A stretch of DNA of 64,000 nt, taken from Strongylocentrotus droebachiensis (taxonomy: Eukaryota; Echinodermata; Echinoidea; Camarodonta; Strongylocentrotidae). The notes under the pieces were generated by a model. It was not told the origin of the DNA. It made no database searches and saw only the letters and a list, made by a program, of their open reading frames with translations. Each line of letters opens with the position of its first letter. Positions within the stretch are counted from its first letter, which is position 1. This document shows positions 1 through 11,233 of the stretch, one piece after another. The stretch covers positions 1 through 64,000 of the forward strand of contig JAVYIG010006561.1 of assembly GCA_035222895.1 (NCBI GenBank), written 5' to 3'. Both the position numbers and the translations under genes were made by a program.

Positions 1-539
1 CTGGTGTACAAATTTAGTATATTCTGCCATTCTTTTCACTAATTTCACATTATTCAACATCCATGCCATCCAAACCTCAATCCGACAATACAGGGAAACA
101 TTCCCTATGTCATTAAGTTCACAGCAATCCATCTTGCTTCGCTCCTTAAAAACAAGCCGTCTTCATTGGAATTCACATCCTGAATTCCAATGAAGATAGA
201 CACCTCACTTGCATTGTACATGAAAATATCCATTCACTGATCTCCACACAAAGAACTATACTGAAATGATGACAATATTTAACAGATCAATTCGTTATTA
301 ATCAAGTTTGGATTTTAATTCATTTGATCCCTTCCTCGAAGGGTTAACAGAATAGCAGGGGGGGGGGGGGATCGCAGCTTGAGGTTCCTTTGGGACAAAG
401 TTTCTTATCAAATTTAGAAGCTTAACCCTACCTTAAGGCTAATACCAGTTACATAAATCAATGCTTCAACAAGTGTTTGTTACGATTTGTTCAAGCATGA
501 CTGGTCGAGTTTTGTGCAGTAGTTCTACAATCCAATAAT
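1..539. other. Stretch with no recognised gene
   Basis: I see no coding signal here on either strand. The only notable item is a poly-G run near 358-370. It lies downstream of the minus-strand exon candidate at 540-765 and may include that gene's 3' untranslated region, which is inference. Confidence 0.4.
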
Positions 540-765
540 TTAGTACATGTATATTGCAAGTAGTCCACAGTCAGGAGGGTCACAAACTCCCTCTACCGCC
601 ACTGTCTCATCTTGATTCCTGAAGAGCCATGTCTGATTAGAGATGAACTTGAGAGAAGTATCCAGTATCCACATTGTTTTGGAGTTGCGTGCTCCTTCGG
701 CTGACTGCTCCTCTTTAACTAAGACAAGTCCACTTGCATCTTTGTAACCAATTCTGACAAGCTGG
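540..765 (-). CDS. Candidate terminal exon of an unidentified gene
   Basis: On the minus strand a reading frame of about 74 codons runs from a convincing splice acceptor (pyrimidine-rich, ending AACAG at 766-770) to a TAA at 540-542. The composition is protein-like rather than repeat-like and includes GYKDASGLVLVKEEQ and NQTWLFRNQDETV. The first base is a leftover codon base, so the preceding exon should end with two extra bases. I do not recognise the family. The exon at 2924-3026 on the same strand could belong to the same gene, but its phase does not join directly, so another exon would be needed. The reading frame and acceptor are seen directly; that it is a terminal exon is inferred. Confidence 0.4.
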
Positions 766-1020
766 CTGTTCATGAACAAAAGATTAGTTGAAGAAAAAGA
801 AATCAAATATTGTACAAGCACTTTAAGATGTAAAGCTAACATCATCAGTGTATTTCTTCTCCTTTTTGTTCTTCTGCTTCTTCTAGTAATCTTCAAAAGG
901 CTATTAGTTTTATATAATGTTGCAAAATTGTTTTCGATTTTCTGATGGTATAACTCTATTATCAAATAAACATTTACTTTACTTGTATTAAAGAGAACTG
1001 TTGCTGAGCTAGCGCCATGA

Positions 1021-1082
1021 GTGTCCCTGGACGGTGTGTGCGCTCTATAAGTTTACACTATTATTATTATTATTATCATTAA
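1021..1082 (+). repeat. 3' tail of a truncated SINE/LINE
   Basis: The text GTGTGCGCTCTATAAG followed by an (ATT)n run matches a tail seen again at 22083-22150 and, in reverse, near 11660-11700 in the tRNA-Lys-derived SINE. Repetition of the same GCGCTATA-type tail at separate places is what supports the call. The 5' part of the element is not recognisable here. Confidence 0.45.
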
Positions 1083-1241
1083 CATACTGTTTGCTCGACA
1101 GGAGTACATTCCTATATTTTGTGCTTTTTTGTCATGATTTTTTTGTTAACAAAAATATTTGTTATTTATCACACTTCTGGGGCGACTACCTCCAGGATAT
1201 AGCCATATGCGATAATAAGGCCTTGTATTGATGGGCTGACT

Positions 1242-1310
1242 GCCCCCCCCCCCCCCCCAAAAAAAAAAAAAAAAAAAAAAAAAGAGAGAGAGAAAAAAAA
1301 AAATAATAAC
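1242..1310. repeat. Poly-C / poly-A / GA low-complexity block
   Basis: A run of about 16 C is followed by more than 20 A and a short GA-rich stretch. The same kind of abutting homopolymers recurs at 3351-3390. Confidence 0.9.
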
Positions 1311-1535
1311 AATTTTAGTTCTAAAAAATCAATAACAACAAATTCCTATATAGGAGTATGAAAAAGGAGATTAAATCGTTTTCTGTCGCCTTTCTTAATC
1401 ACTAAACCAAATGTTGATTGTAGGTTACTGTTGTCTAGAGAATATATTGTGAAAGTGGGATGGGTTGCAGGAAGCATGGATGGGTTGGTTGACAATTGCA
1501 ACTGAAAGTTCATGCTCTTCTATTGGGCAACTTAC

Positions 1536-1631
1536 TTCAGACACTGTCATCTGGTCTCTGAGCTTTAGACAGCAAGGTCCTTGTCTTGTCTACCATATCA
1601 TCATGAGCTTCTGCATTACATGTACAGGCAC
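1536..1631 (-). CDS. Weak exon candidate
   Basis: On the minus strand a 96-bp segment lies between an acceptor (ACAAACAG, 1632-1639) and a strong donor (GTAAGT at 1530-1535). One frame is open until a TGA three codon positions before the donor; the other two close earlier. It could be a terminal coding exon with a spliced 3' untranslated region, or chance. No domain is recognised. Confidence 0.2.
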
Positions 1632-2923
1632 CTGTTTGTACAGAGACATACAATGAGTTCACTTCTATGGCATGTTCATGAAAGCAGTGTAAAATAATAA
1701 TTATAAAGTGAACAGGGTATGTTTTTGCAGAAATTTTAGAACTTGAAGTAAAGGTGTAATAAAATATCAACTTTGAAAAATACCAGTACCGGACTACCGG
1801 TATGTAGAAAGGGATTTAGGGTTACCTTACTTTGGGTCCGGAATGTTTAAATACATTTATGTTTTGTTATAGATCCAGGATTAAGGTTAAGAATTAATTT
1901 GTGTTTAGCATAACCAGTAAACAATTGCCAATGTCGTAAAAATCGCTTACTTCTTTCAATTGGTAATACAGTGCTACAATACATGTTTCACAAACTGCAG
2001 GTCAGTGTATTATTACTTTACTAAAGCTATTGTAAATGATGGAAAGAAGTCTTGTATACATTTCCCCTTCCACTCTTCATCATGTTTAAGCTGCTATCAC
2101 AATACAGATGATGAGCAACATACATGCAGCTTCACCACTGGCACCTGCAAAATTGTGTTGGATGACACTTCATCCAGTGACCACAGCTCCACGTCAATTT
2201 CCTACACTATTAAACGAAATAATTAACATTATCCCTGGACCCAACACTCGACCAAAACCTAACCCTAAACCACCTCAATCCCAATTGCAGCCCTCGACCG
2301 AACCCTATACCTTTGACGAAATAAAGCCTGGAGCAGTCGTTGCAGGGGCAAATGTCGGTTCACTAAAAATGCCATGACAGACTCAAATCCTATGAATTTA
2401 TCTCTAATTATTTCCCAGATTGGTTAAAAAACATGTAATATTTATTATGAATTACCAGTCCATTGTGCTTTGCTCCTCCAAGAGGCCATCGCTTTGAGGT
2501 AAAGGGCAGAAATTCAAGGCCGGAACCTCAAGGCACCCCATGATCTTTCTACAGGAAGCCCTCCTTCTGGAACAGAATCATAAACACTTCAATAAATATT
2601 GACAAAATATGAAAGAAAATACAAATATAACAGCATTATTAAATATTGCTTGCCATTCCTTTTCATATTATTGACCCCCCCCCCCCCTTTCTACATTAAC
2701 TTCAAATGTAAATTCTAAAAAGAGATACATTGGAAGTTAAAATACACATAATGAACACTATACAGCAACTTGTTACTAGACATTTTGATGCATAGCCACC
2801 CCTTTGCATCCCCACAGGTTCCTTTAGTACATGTTTCAATGAGAAACCATTTTAAAGGGAGACAAAAAATGTGGTCTTTATAAGACAGGTGGTCACTAAA
2901 GCAGGTTTGACTGTATGGCTTAC
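1632..2923. other. Stretch with no recognised gene
   Basis: Short open frames exist on both strands (for example around 1960-2377 on the plus strand), but they lack recognisable domains or splice context. A poly-C run is present near 2675-2690. Confidence 0.35.
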
Positions 2924-3026
2924 CTTCTCTTGTGACGGTCTGTTTTCTCCAGGACATTCTTGTTTCAAGCACATTCTCAGAGGAGGCAAGCATTTGGTAC
3001 TGCGACAAGTCTCAATGTACATTTTC
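2924..3026 (-). CDS. Candidate internal Cys-rich exon
   Basis: On the minus strand a 103-bp segment is bounded by a good acceptor (TTTTTATACAG) and a good donor (GTAAGC). It is open in one frame throughout: one leftover base plus 34 codons. The peptide is short and cysteine-rich, with four Cys spaced C-x4-C-x6-C-x4-C, reading ETCRSTKCLPPLRMC then LKQEC. This might be a disulfide- or metal-binding segment of a larger protein. I do not recognise the family. It ends in phase 0. The splice sites and open frame are seen; the assignment as an exon is inference. Confidence 0.4.
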
Positions 3027-3339
3027 CTGTATAAAAAGAGAGGGGGAATTTAATATTTAGAATGAAAACTGAGTATGACCATTTAAGTTTGATGAGCATT
3101 TGCAGAATTAACGTGTTTTAATTTGGATTTCACACAAAAAACCTCCTTCATTATTAGGCCAACTAACAAAAATGGGGAGTTTCTCGTCCTTTATTTTCTA
3201 TTAAAGGAGGAGGCAGGGCATTACTATTTACTAATTTTAAATTTTTTGATATTTTTGTCCAAGATGACGTCATTCTAAATATAGCTGGCAAACGTATATT
3301 TATTAACAGATATTGTGCTCAGGCGCGTACGCAGGGGTT

Positions 3340-3820
3340 GGGAGGTTGAACCCCCCCCCCCCCCCCAACCAAAACAAAAAAAAAAAAAAAATTGTGCTAA
3401 TGGGTGACCCCAAAAACCTGACTAACCCGGCCAGGCTTTAAATTTCAATATTTTTAGGGCAAGGCCACTTTTCTGTGGGGCACATTCCTATATTACAGCA
3501 CAAATAGAAAGAATTGGAAAGGGCACAAAAAATCTCCAAGGCCAATGAGAGGGGCATTGAGACCAATCAAAAAGGCATCCACGACCATGGCCTTGGATTA
3601 ATTTAAGCCTATTCCCCCCCCCCCCCCCCCCCAACAGATCGAAATAGCAATCGACCAAATTTTCGGGACAAAAACAAAAACAAATAAAATGGTGCTCTTA
3701 CCCCCCTTCAAACCCCCCCCCCCCCCCCCCCCCGCTTATTCAGCGACTCTGAATATCAAATCGACTATCAAATCCTGACCAAAAAAAATGTGCTCTTAAT
3801 CTTATCCCCCCCCCCCTTTC
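3340..3820. repeat. Cluster of long poly-C runs
   Basis: Four poly-C tracts of 10 to about 22 bases (near 3351, 3614, 3712 and 3804) sit within 480 bp, with poly-A next to the first one. No gene is visible around them. Assembly length of such tracts is unreliable. Confidence 0.85.
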
Positions 3821-3879
3821 ATGTAACCAATCTTGAAAAGTAGCCCCCGAAAGTGTTTAAATATTTTTTCCCTGCTATA

Positions 3880-4065
3880 TAGATCTACAGTAGCTTTAGT
3901 CTCTTTAGTCTTAAGACTTGACCCTACACAAAAATTAAAGATCTAGATTTTAGACTAGTCTAGACAGTAGACTAGACTTGCATGTCTCTAAGACTAAAGT
4001 CTAGACCTAGACCTAGAAATACTTAAATATTTAAATCTAGATCTAGATCTAGAGTCTAGACACTG
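3880..4065. repeat. CTAGAC/CTAGAT-rich segment
   Basis: The segment is dense in CTAGA, TAGTC and GATCTAG words, including a near-tandem stretch of AGATCT/CTAGAT around 4035-4060. Similar words recur at 14530-14560 and 14830-14885. No coding potential is seen. Confidence 0.6.
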
Positions 4066-4714
4066 TTTGGGTTCTTGCAGTTTACTGCAGGAGTTGCTGT
4101 TTCAATAATTAGGATAAAATAGAACTGTAATTTTCGGTTCTAAATTTATTAAATCCGACACCAAGCTCCGCCAGCTCAGTCAACTCCGACAGCTGACAGC
4201 TCAGTCACTCCAGACAACAGCATCGGATGACGGTAGGACTGATGATGCAAAAGAGCCCGCAACCAGCCCGGGCGTTACACGCAGCTCCCGCTCTCGGTTT
4301 GGGCGCATGAAATTTGACAAACACTCGCATGCGAGCTCTCATAATCAATCTTTGTTTAACCGCTGGAAAAGTATTTAAATATAAATAAGCACACAGATGT
4401 CGAGTTATGAATATAATTCTTCGTATTATGGAATAAATATGACATGTACTTACGGGATTTCTATGAAAAAAACATTTCAAGCACCGAAGTTGGGTTCATT
4501 GTCACGGTGATTGCAGACGACGGCAAAGCACAATGGAGCTAATGCGCACGCGCATAATCGTAATGATCGTTTTTTAAACGATCACTTTGTTATTAGTTTT
4601 ATGAAACGTATTTTCACTTCAATAACAAGATACGATAGTCGTAATCAGATTTGTCATAGATACCAGATTTGTTATAGTCGTAAGTCAAAAGCTTTATGAA
4701 ACACCCCCCTGGTT

Positions 4715-5095
4715 TTTCAACTGGTGTATCAACTGGTATTCTACTGGTTTACAACTGGTAACTCAACTGGTAATCATCTGTGGTTTTCAACTGGTAAATC
4801 GACTGGTCATCATATACTCGTTTTCAACTGGTAAATCAACTGGTAATCATCCGAACTGGTACCAGTTAGATACTGGTTTAAACTGGTACTGGTTTTATTT
4901 TCTACTGGTTTCCAACTGGTACCAGTTGATACAAGTAGTCTACTGGGCCAAGTATCAACTGGTATTCTATTTGTCCGACATTCAAACTGGTATTTCTACT
5001 GGTTTCCATATTGTATCAGTACCAGTTCAAACCAGTAGATACCAGTTGGAAATCTTTACTGGTTTCAACTGGTATAAACTGGAATTTCGACCTGG
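4715..5095. repeat. Dispersed ACTGGT/ACCAGT motif cluster
   Basis: About twenty ACTGGT hexamers and several ACCAGT reverse complements occur in under 400 bp. They are separated by irregular 8-30 base spacers, often as CAACTGGTAAATC or TACTGGTTT. Spacing is not constant, so this is not a simple tandem repeat. Some neighbouring pairs form GGTACCAGTT-type inverted dyads. Function unknown. Confidence 0.8.
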
Positions 5096-5159
5096 AAATT
5101 TTTTAAAACGCTAGTTATCATGGAATCGTTTTTATTACTTTAAAAAAAAAAATTTCCAC

Positions 5160-5330
5160 GAAGACTGCGCTATGGCTCAGTGGGAGAGCAGTGCAGGGCT
5201 TGAAACCAAGTCGATTTCTAGTGCTCTTTGATAAAGCATTTACACCTCATTAATGCCAAGTCCCTCGGAGAGCGACTAATTCCGTTGATCCCCTGGTTGC
5301 TTATTACAAGCAGTAGCATTGAAGTAAAAC
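5160..5330 (+). repeat. Probable tRNA-derived SINE
   Basis: The segment begins with a tRNA-like A box (TATGGCTCAGTGGGAGAG), followed about 40 bases later by a degenerate B-box-like stretch. Next come body words CCAAGTCCCTCGGAGAG and ATCCCCTGGTTGCTTA, which look like a SINE core rather than unique sequence. The B box is decayed and the 3' end is unclear. It is not a functional tRNA gene. Confidence 0.5.
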
Positions 5331-5660
5331 AAACCATTAAACCCCAAGCGGTCACCATGCGTACTAACCACGGAGTTACGAAGTTTTATCTTGCAATGCT
5401 TCTTTGGATGATGATCTAAGATGATGAATCTTCCCATGGAGTAGGCTAAGCAAAAGAACTACGACGCTGAATATATCTACACATCCGAGGAAAAGAAAAG
5501 CTGTGTCCATGGAACCAGTTAGGTCAAATATTTGTCCTGTAGAATTGAATAAAAGAAAATGAATTGTGAGAGACTCGATCCCGCGTTTTTTAAATTATGA
5601 ATTAAAGCATTTTTTCTTTCATTATTTCATTAGATTAGACTTGTGCTATACGAATGAACA
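5331..5660. other. No recognised gene
   Basis: Only short chance reading frames are seen. It leads into the TAC-rich microsatellite that hosts the next mobile element. Confidence 0.35.
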
Positions 5661-5751
5661 TATCTACTACTATAGATAAAACAACAACAGCTACTAGTAC
5701 TTATAATTGTATTACTATACTACAGTTACTACCACTATTACTACCACTATA

Positions 5752-6254
5752 CAGTGCGTCCCAGAAAAAATGAACCCGAGAATGATCGATGTTTTATCAT
5801 AACTTAGTCACAATTATAATTAATAAATGACACATAATTGTAAAGCTTAGATCCACTTCTGTCACCTGATGCAACTCATATGATGCATTTTTCACTCATA
5901 AGTCATTAAAAACAATTTTAAGAGAGGGTACCAACAAGTCGTTTGGAGGGCGGTATCTGAATTTCAAAGAGAAAATCACATTTCTAGAAAGTTCATTTCC
6001 CGCCCTTTCATATGACACCTCAATCAGGAAAAAAAAGCCAGGAATAACAAAGTTTTGTTTGTTTAAAATATTGCTTGCATTTCCATAATTTGATTAAACG
6101 GATTCGTTTTCAATGGCTGCTTGCCGTAGCAACACACAGAGTTGACAAAAGACTCAACTCCGTTTCGTTGACGATCAGCCATGCACAAAAATGACGAACA
6201 ACCTGACGATAAAATATCGATAATTCTCGGTTCGTTTTTTTCTGGGACGCACTG
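5752..6254. mobile_element. Tc1/mariner-like MITE, 503 bp
   Basis: The element starts CAGTGCGTCCCAGAAAAAA and ends with its inverse, giving terminal inverted repeats of roughly 44 bp with a few mismatches. It is flanked on both sides by TA (5750-5751 and 6255-6256), the target duplication typical of Tc1/mariner elements. It encodes nothing I recognise and so is non-autonomous. The left three quarters match each arm of the large palindrome at 23934-24813. It sits inside a TAC/ACT microsatellite that continues on both sides. Confidence 0.85.
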
Positions 6255-6274
6255 TATTACTACCACTACTACCA

Positions 6275-6313
<39 letters not shown>

Positions 6314-6635
6314 AAGTTTACTACTATTACTACTTCTATACTACTAGTATTACCACTTCTATACTACTGCTATTACTACTACGTGTACTACTAGTATTAC
6401 AGCTACTTTTACTACTACTACTACTACTACTACTATTACTACTAATATACTATTACTACTACTCCTACTACTACTAGTATTACCACCACTACTACTACTA
6501 CTACTACTAATAATAATAATACATGTACTAATATTACTGCTGCTAATACTACTACTACTACTGCTGATGCTGCTGCTGCTACTACTACTACTATTACTAC
6601 TACTATACTATTACTACTCCTACTACTACTAGTAT

Positions 6636-6671
<36 letters not shown>

Positions 6672-6736
6672 ATGTACTAATATTACTGCTGCTGCTACTA
6701 CTACTACTACTGCTGCTACTACTACTACTACTATTA

Positions 6737-6775
<39 letters not shown>

Positions 6776-6793
6776 CACTACTACTACTGGTAT

Positions 6794-6840
<47 letters not shown>

Positions 6841-6930
6841 ATACCGCTGCAACTACTACTTCTACTCCTCCTCCTCCTATACTACAGTATGACTATTCTC
6901 CTACTACTAATACTACTGCTACTGATAATA
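6255..6930. repeat. (ACT)n microsatellite
   Basis: Nearly continuous TAC/ACT trinucleotide repeat with scattered GCT, CCT and ATT variants. The same repeat type lies immediately left of the MITE (about 5690-5750), showing the MITE inserted into it. Long Leu/Tyr-rich reading frames here are by-products of the repeat. Confidence 0.95.
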
Positions 6931-7708
6931 TTGCTACACTATCCTTGGTTTAAGCATTATTGTTTACCCTTATAGATTATTTTACTATTGCCAACCATCT
7001 TGAATTTATTTTGTCCAAACTTATTCATAAGTTAATCCGTGTCAAAGCACAATATTTAGTGAGTGCAAACAGAGAGATAGAGAGAGAGAGGGAAATACAT
7101 TTCCTTTTCCACTATTGTTCCGAGGGTGTTTGTTTGTAATAGAATAGGCCAGTTCCTAGTTAAAACATAGTATAAATATAGGATAATTACTGATCTTTTC
7201 CACATGAAGTAGTATTCCCACTTTGTGCATTTTAGAATGTTCTCTACCAAAGACATGGAGGTGGTTCGTGAATGCATTATATTTGCCCTCTAGAGAAGAA
7301 CGAGTCCATCCGTGTATCACAGAATGTACCGTCGGTGCATAAATGAATATTGATTACATAACTTTCATGAGCACTGTATCCAGTATTCGTCTCGGTGGGT
7401 TATACAATTTTGGTAAAAATGACTTTTATCTGCCCATGCGCAGATTGTATTTAGGTACTGGCTTATTCGAATGATTATTTCGTCATTGCAAAAAAAAAGT
7501 ATTTCATCTTGTTTATCCGCACACATTGACACATGCCCATATCATTGATCTAATTGCTCTGTTCTTCCTAGTCGCTGTCTTCTTCTCTCAATTCATATAA
7601 TAACCTGAGAAAATCAAAGGAGAGAAATGTTTTGGGACGCTTTTTCATCGTTCCTCTTTACTTCCTTCCTTTTGTTTGTGAAAATAACTGCAAAGGTTGC
7701 TGCAATAC
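6931..7708. other. No recognised gene
   Basis: Unique-looking AT-rich sequence with a short AGAG run near 7070-7090. No domain or convincing exon was seen. Confidence 0.35.
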
Positions 7709-8044
7709 TTTTCACATCTACCAAATATTGCTTAACCCCGGGAAATAGGTGGGGCTAAGGGGGGGTCTTAGCCCCACCAATTCCTTCCTTAGCCCCACCA
7801 ATTACCCGGGGTAATTTTAGCCGGCTTTCTGTTCACATTACGTTTTGCCAAAGTGGGCTAACCCCACAAATAGTACGGTACTATCTGGCCCTGCAAAATA
7901 GCAGGGTTAGCCGGGTAATTGCGGGGTTAGCTGGGCAATTGTGGTGCTAAGCTGCGTAGATGTGAACAGCAAAAAAAATAGTATGGGGTTAAGGATAGTA
8001 TGGGGTTAAGGATAGTCCGGGGTTAAGAAAAATAGATGTGAAAA
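7709..8044. mobile_element. Small inverted-repeat element (MITE), 336 bp
   Basis: The ends are inverted copies: TTTTCACATCTA followed by CTTAACCCCGG on the left, and the reverse complement of the same words on the right. Internally there are repeated GGGGTTAGC/GCTAACCCC blocks, so a transcript or single strand could fold extensively. No coding capacity. A clean target-site duplication was not found, so the superfamily is open. Confidence 0.65.
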
Positions 8045-8353
8045 GCATATAGTGTGTTAACCACTAGACAACGTAGAAGGATTGAATGTTTTTCGGCTAC
8101 TACAGATACAATCACAGACAGATAGCCTCTCCAACCTCTTAGCAATTAATTTCATTTTGAGTGCCAGGGGAGTATTCATCAAAGACAAGCCCCATACCTA
8201 GTTAGATCCATGGTCGATTCATGAATCAAAATTCGATTTCTCGGCTAAAACATTTTTTTAAACTTTTGCACAATTTTTCGAAAAGGTTGGTTAGCAATGG
8301 GGAAATTTGATTAAGGTACGTAGCCATTCTCATTATTTGATTTCCTAGCATAC

Positions 8354-9271
8354 CTGTCATCCAGCCACCTGTTATTTCACCGAGCCCGAAACAAATCATG
8401 GCGAAAGGAAGAACCGCTTGCGACAAAGATGGCGGAACTACGTCTACCACCGTGGTATTCTTGACGACCGTCTTCGCTCCTACGGCTAGACCATTGAGGG
8501 CAGCAAAGACGCATAGCGTTGAGAAACGAGACGCTATCCCATTCAAACAAAGCGGTAACGCACCAATGATACCAAAAAGTATGAATGAATTCCTTGAAGA
8601 AAACATATCTTTATTTAGACAGTTCAAGAGTCCTGGCATCAGGCGTCCTATGATATTTCCTATTCCAGCAACAAGAGAGAGAAACACAGCAATTGATTCA
8701 TCAAATCCTTTCGCTTCTGCATTCGAAATAACGAAGACGGTCCAACCAATATACGATACCCCGTGGAGATACGCAGCCAGTAATGCGTAAATGATTATAG
8801 GATATTCACTGAAGACACCAAGACCCGCTCCTTGACGAGCAGCCCTAAACAGTTCCACCGCCTTGCGGGAACACCGAAATGGGAATGAATCGCTTTGTGA
8901 AGCGTGGTGTTGCACTGTGCCACCATTTCCCACACTTTGTAGATGGCCCGTTGAAGAATCTTTCTTGTACGAGGCATCATGAGTCTGAGGTGTTTCTTGG
9001 AGATCACTTTGAGAAGGTGGTGATTCTCTTTGCAATATGGCTTTTTCAAACAATGCCCCAGATACAACCACGTGTAGGTTTATTGCCCCGAGGATGAGGA
9101 GAGCACCTCGCCAGGTGTAGGCTTCCAGGATTTTCTGGGTGAGCAGAGGTAACATCATCATTCCCACCCCGCCACCCAATGAGCCGACTGAGAAAGGCAA
9201 CATGTATTCGTCCCCAAACGCATACATCACTGACACCATGGAAGGGAGGACGGCCATTGAAAATCCGAGCC
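8354..9271 (-). CDS. Monocarboxylate-transporter-like (SLC16/MFS), exon 3
   Basis: This is the main exon of a 12-helix major-facilitator protein of the SLC16 type, a plasma-membrane transporter. Family members move lactate, pyruvate, aromatic amino acids or other monocarboxylates; the substrate here cannot be told. After the acceptor (TTTTTTATGCAG) the frame continues from exon 2 as GLGFSMAVLPSMVSVMYAF, then hydrophobic helices. A hydrophilic central loop of about 75 residues rich in Ser, Gln and His is the usual loop between helices 6 and 7. It is followed by helices such as YPIIIYALLAAYLHGVSYIG and a glycine-rich segment SLVAGIGNIIGRLMPG typical of the family. A donor (CAG|GTATGC) follows GGWMTG. 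If it is not used, the frame runs on to a stop at 8226 with a tail unlike the family. The last helix and carboxyl tail are therefore missing or lie in an exon I could not find. Confidence 0.85.
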
Positions 9272-9328
9272 CTGCATAAAAAAGGATGAATTGTCAATCA
9301 CTCAAAGCGTTTGTACACGAGGCGTCCG

Positions 9329-10325
9329 TTCAAACCATAGCGGATATTGAGAGATATAGTTGTGACACGCGAATACGAATGCGAAAACAGTTCATTTCAT
9401 GGAGAACCAAATAGTTCCCTCCCATGTATCCTTTAGATAAGGCCTCGTGTCTGCATGATAATCTGACGCCGAGCGACTAAAAAGGGACTAATTGCGAAAA
9501 CCCGAGTGAACGCCAGAGCGAATGGCTTTAGCCAGGAGGACTTTAGTAATCTGGTTTGGATTTATTACGTTAACCTTTTTTCCGACTGGAGTTCTCTACC
9601 AAAATGGTAGCGTCCAATCAGCGAACGTATCATCACGTGACGTCAGCATATATTATACATCACGCGCACAGTAAACTCTACGTAGTACGAATAATATGCA
9701 GTGTGTGTTACTGCCAAGGGTATCTAAAATTATACTGTGTGTGTGATGTGTTGGGGTGTATATAGGGACTGTAACATTGAACGAAAACGAGTTGAACTGG
9801 TTCATTTTATATACAGGGAAAATCCAATTTAAATTTCACCTATAATATTTTATTGTTAGCTTAAGTAATCAAATACTTCCTATTTTATTGTAATTTTGCA
9901 TGTAAAATAGATTTGAATGTGATATTTTGTATTAATCATTTATATGTTCATCTCATTAGCAAAACTTGTTTACGTGTTTTACCTTTTCTTACATGTTTTG
10001 ATAATGAACAAATCACGAACGAAGCCAACTGGGAGACGGCCATTCTGATTGGTCAATAAAACCAAAGTCATGAATAATTCATGCAGAGTAGTAAAGCCAG
10101 AATCCAAAAGGCCTCGTGGCTTACGCCACTCGATCCCGCGTTCACCCGGGTCTCTAGATCTCTCTTCGTCGCCGGCTAGACTCATCTCAGCCGCTGATTT
10201 TCGTGGTAAATTGCCAGAGTCACGAGGCCTTGTCAAAAGCCTACCTCCCATGTAGATTGTATATGGACCGCGTACATGTGCGAGTGTCAGAACAGTACTA
10301 TCTCTCTCAGTACGCTATGGTTCAA
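9329..10325. mobile_element. Long-TIR or fold-back element, ~1 kb, in the transporter intron
   Basis: The left 190 bp and right 210 bp are imperfect inverted copies. The outer block TCAAACCATAGCG faces CGCTATGGTTCAA, followed by matching GAGAGATA, GACACGCG, AAGGCCTCGTG and ACCCGAGTGAACGC blocks in the same order on both arms. The middle (about 9560-10080) is AT-rich with no gene. A third copy of the end sequence lies at 12674-12713. No target duplication is visible. The element sits in the intron between exons 2 and 3 of the transporter. Confidence 0.6.
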
Positions 10326-11233
10326 GCCATTGATGGCATATAGTACATACGCCAATAATGGCCGGTGTAGGCACTATTTATCTCATAATCACTTTTGTAC
10401 GATATTAATCTCACATAATGCGTCATAGGCTGCGCCACTACCTGACGCAATCCTACGACATGCTAATGACGATGCGTGTGCAACGAGTATAGGTATTAAT
10501 GAGCCGAGAAAAAAATATGTGGGCCTATAATGTATTAAAACAATACATAATTAAATAATTGAAAATGTTTATTTAATTCTTTTATCACTTTAAGTGCATT
10601 TGTTCTTGAATAGATATGGTCAACGTGCCCTTGTACGCCATCTTTTGGAATGTATGAACAGGATAATGATATTTCCTGATCCGAACATGATTTCTATGGG
10701 CCATAACATAGGGTATTGAATTACCCTTGTGATAATATCTTTTAAGTCTTAGTTCGTTACTCTTTTTACTCATTTATTTATTCCTTTCACAAAAGTGGTT
10801 TTTAATGGGGCCCTTTACAAAAGTCTAAGTACATATTGATAAAGAGGTAAATCAAATAAAAAACAAGAAGCAAACACAAGCAAACAATTATTACAGGTTA
10901 TAATGTGTAAAATTAAAAACAGACATTAAGAAGTTTAGGGACATTCCATATATGAAAAGAAAAAGGAACGTTTATATACCAACATTATAATGGCTAAATA
11001 GTTAGTTCAAACCTAAAGAAATTGATATAAATTCAAAAATGATTCATCTAGTTCAATCAATTCTATATTATCAAATACCTTATTCCGTCTTTGGAAAATT
11101 ATTTAATCCGCGTTTAAATTCCGCCAAATCCCCTGTACATCTAATATCTTTCGATATATTGATTGCCGCATTCGTATGTTAAAAAAAATATTTAAAAAAA
11201 TCATGTTTATTTTGCTTAGAAAGCATCTCTTAC
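10326..11233. other. Intron of the transporter gene
   Basis: AT-rich sequence with no recognised element or exon. It lies between the long-TIR element and exon 2. Confidence 0.5.

Larger units (their letters stand above)
766..1535. other. Non-coding stretch with SINE tail and homopolymers
   Basis: No gene is visible. It holds the ATT-repeat tail at 1021-1082 and a poly-C/poly-A/GA block at about 1242-1310. Confidence 0.4.

Noticed and set aside
2215..2320. Telomere-like CCCTAA repeats
   Set aside because: Only a few irregular ACCCTAA-like words; no tandem array.
6181..6477. Leu/Tyr-rich protein of ~98 residues
   Set aside because: It is translation of the ACT microsatellite plus the MITE end.
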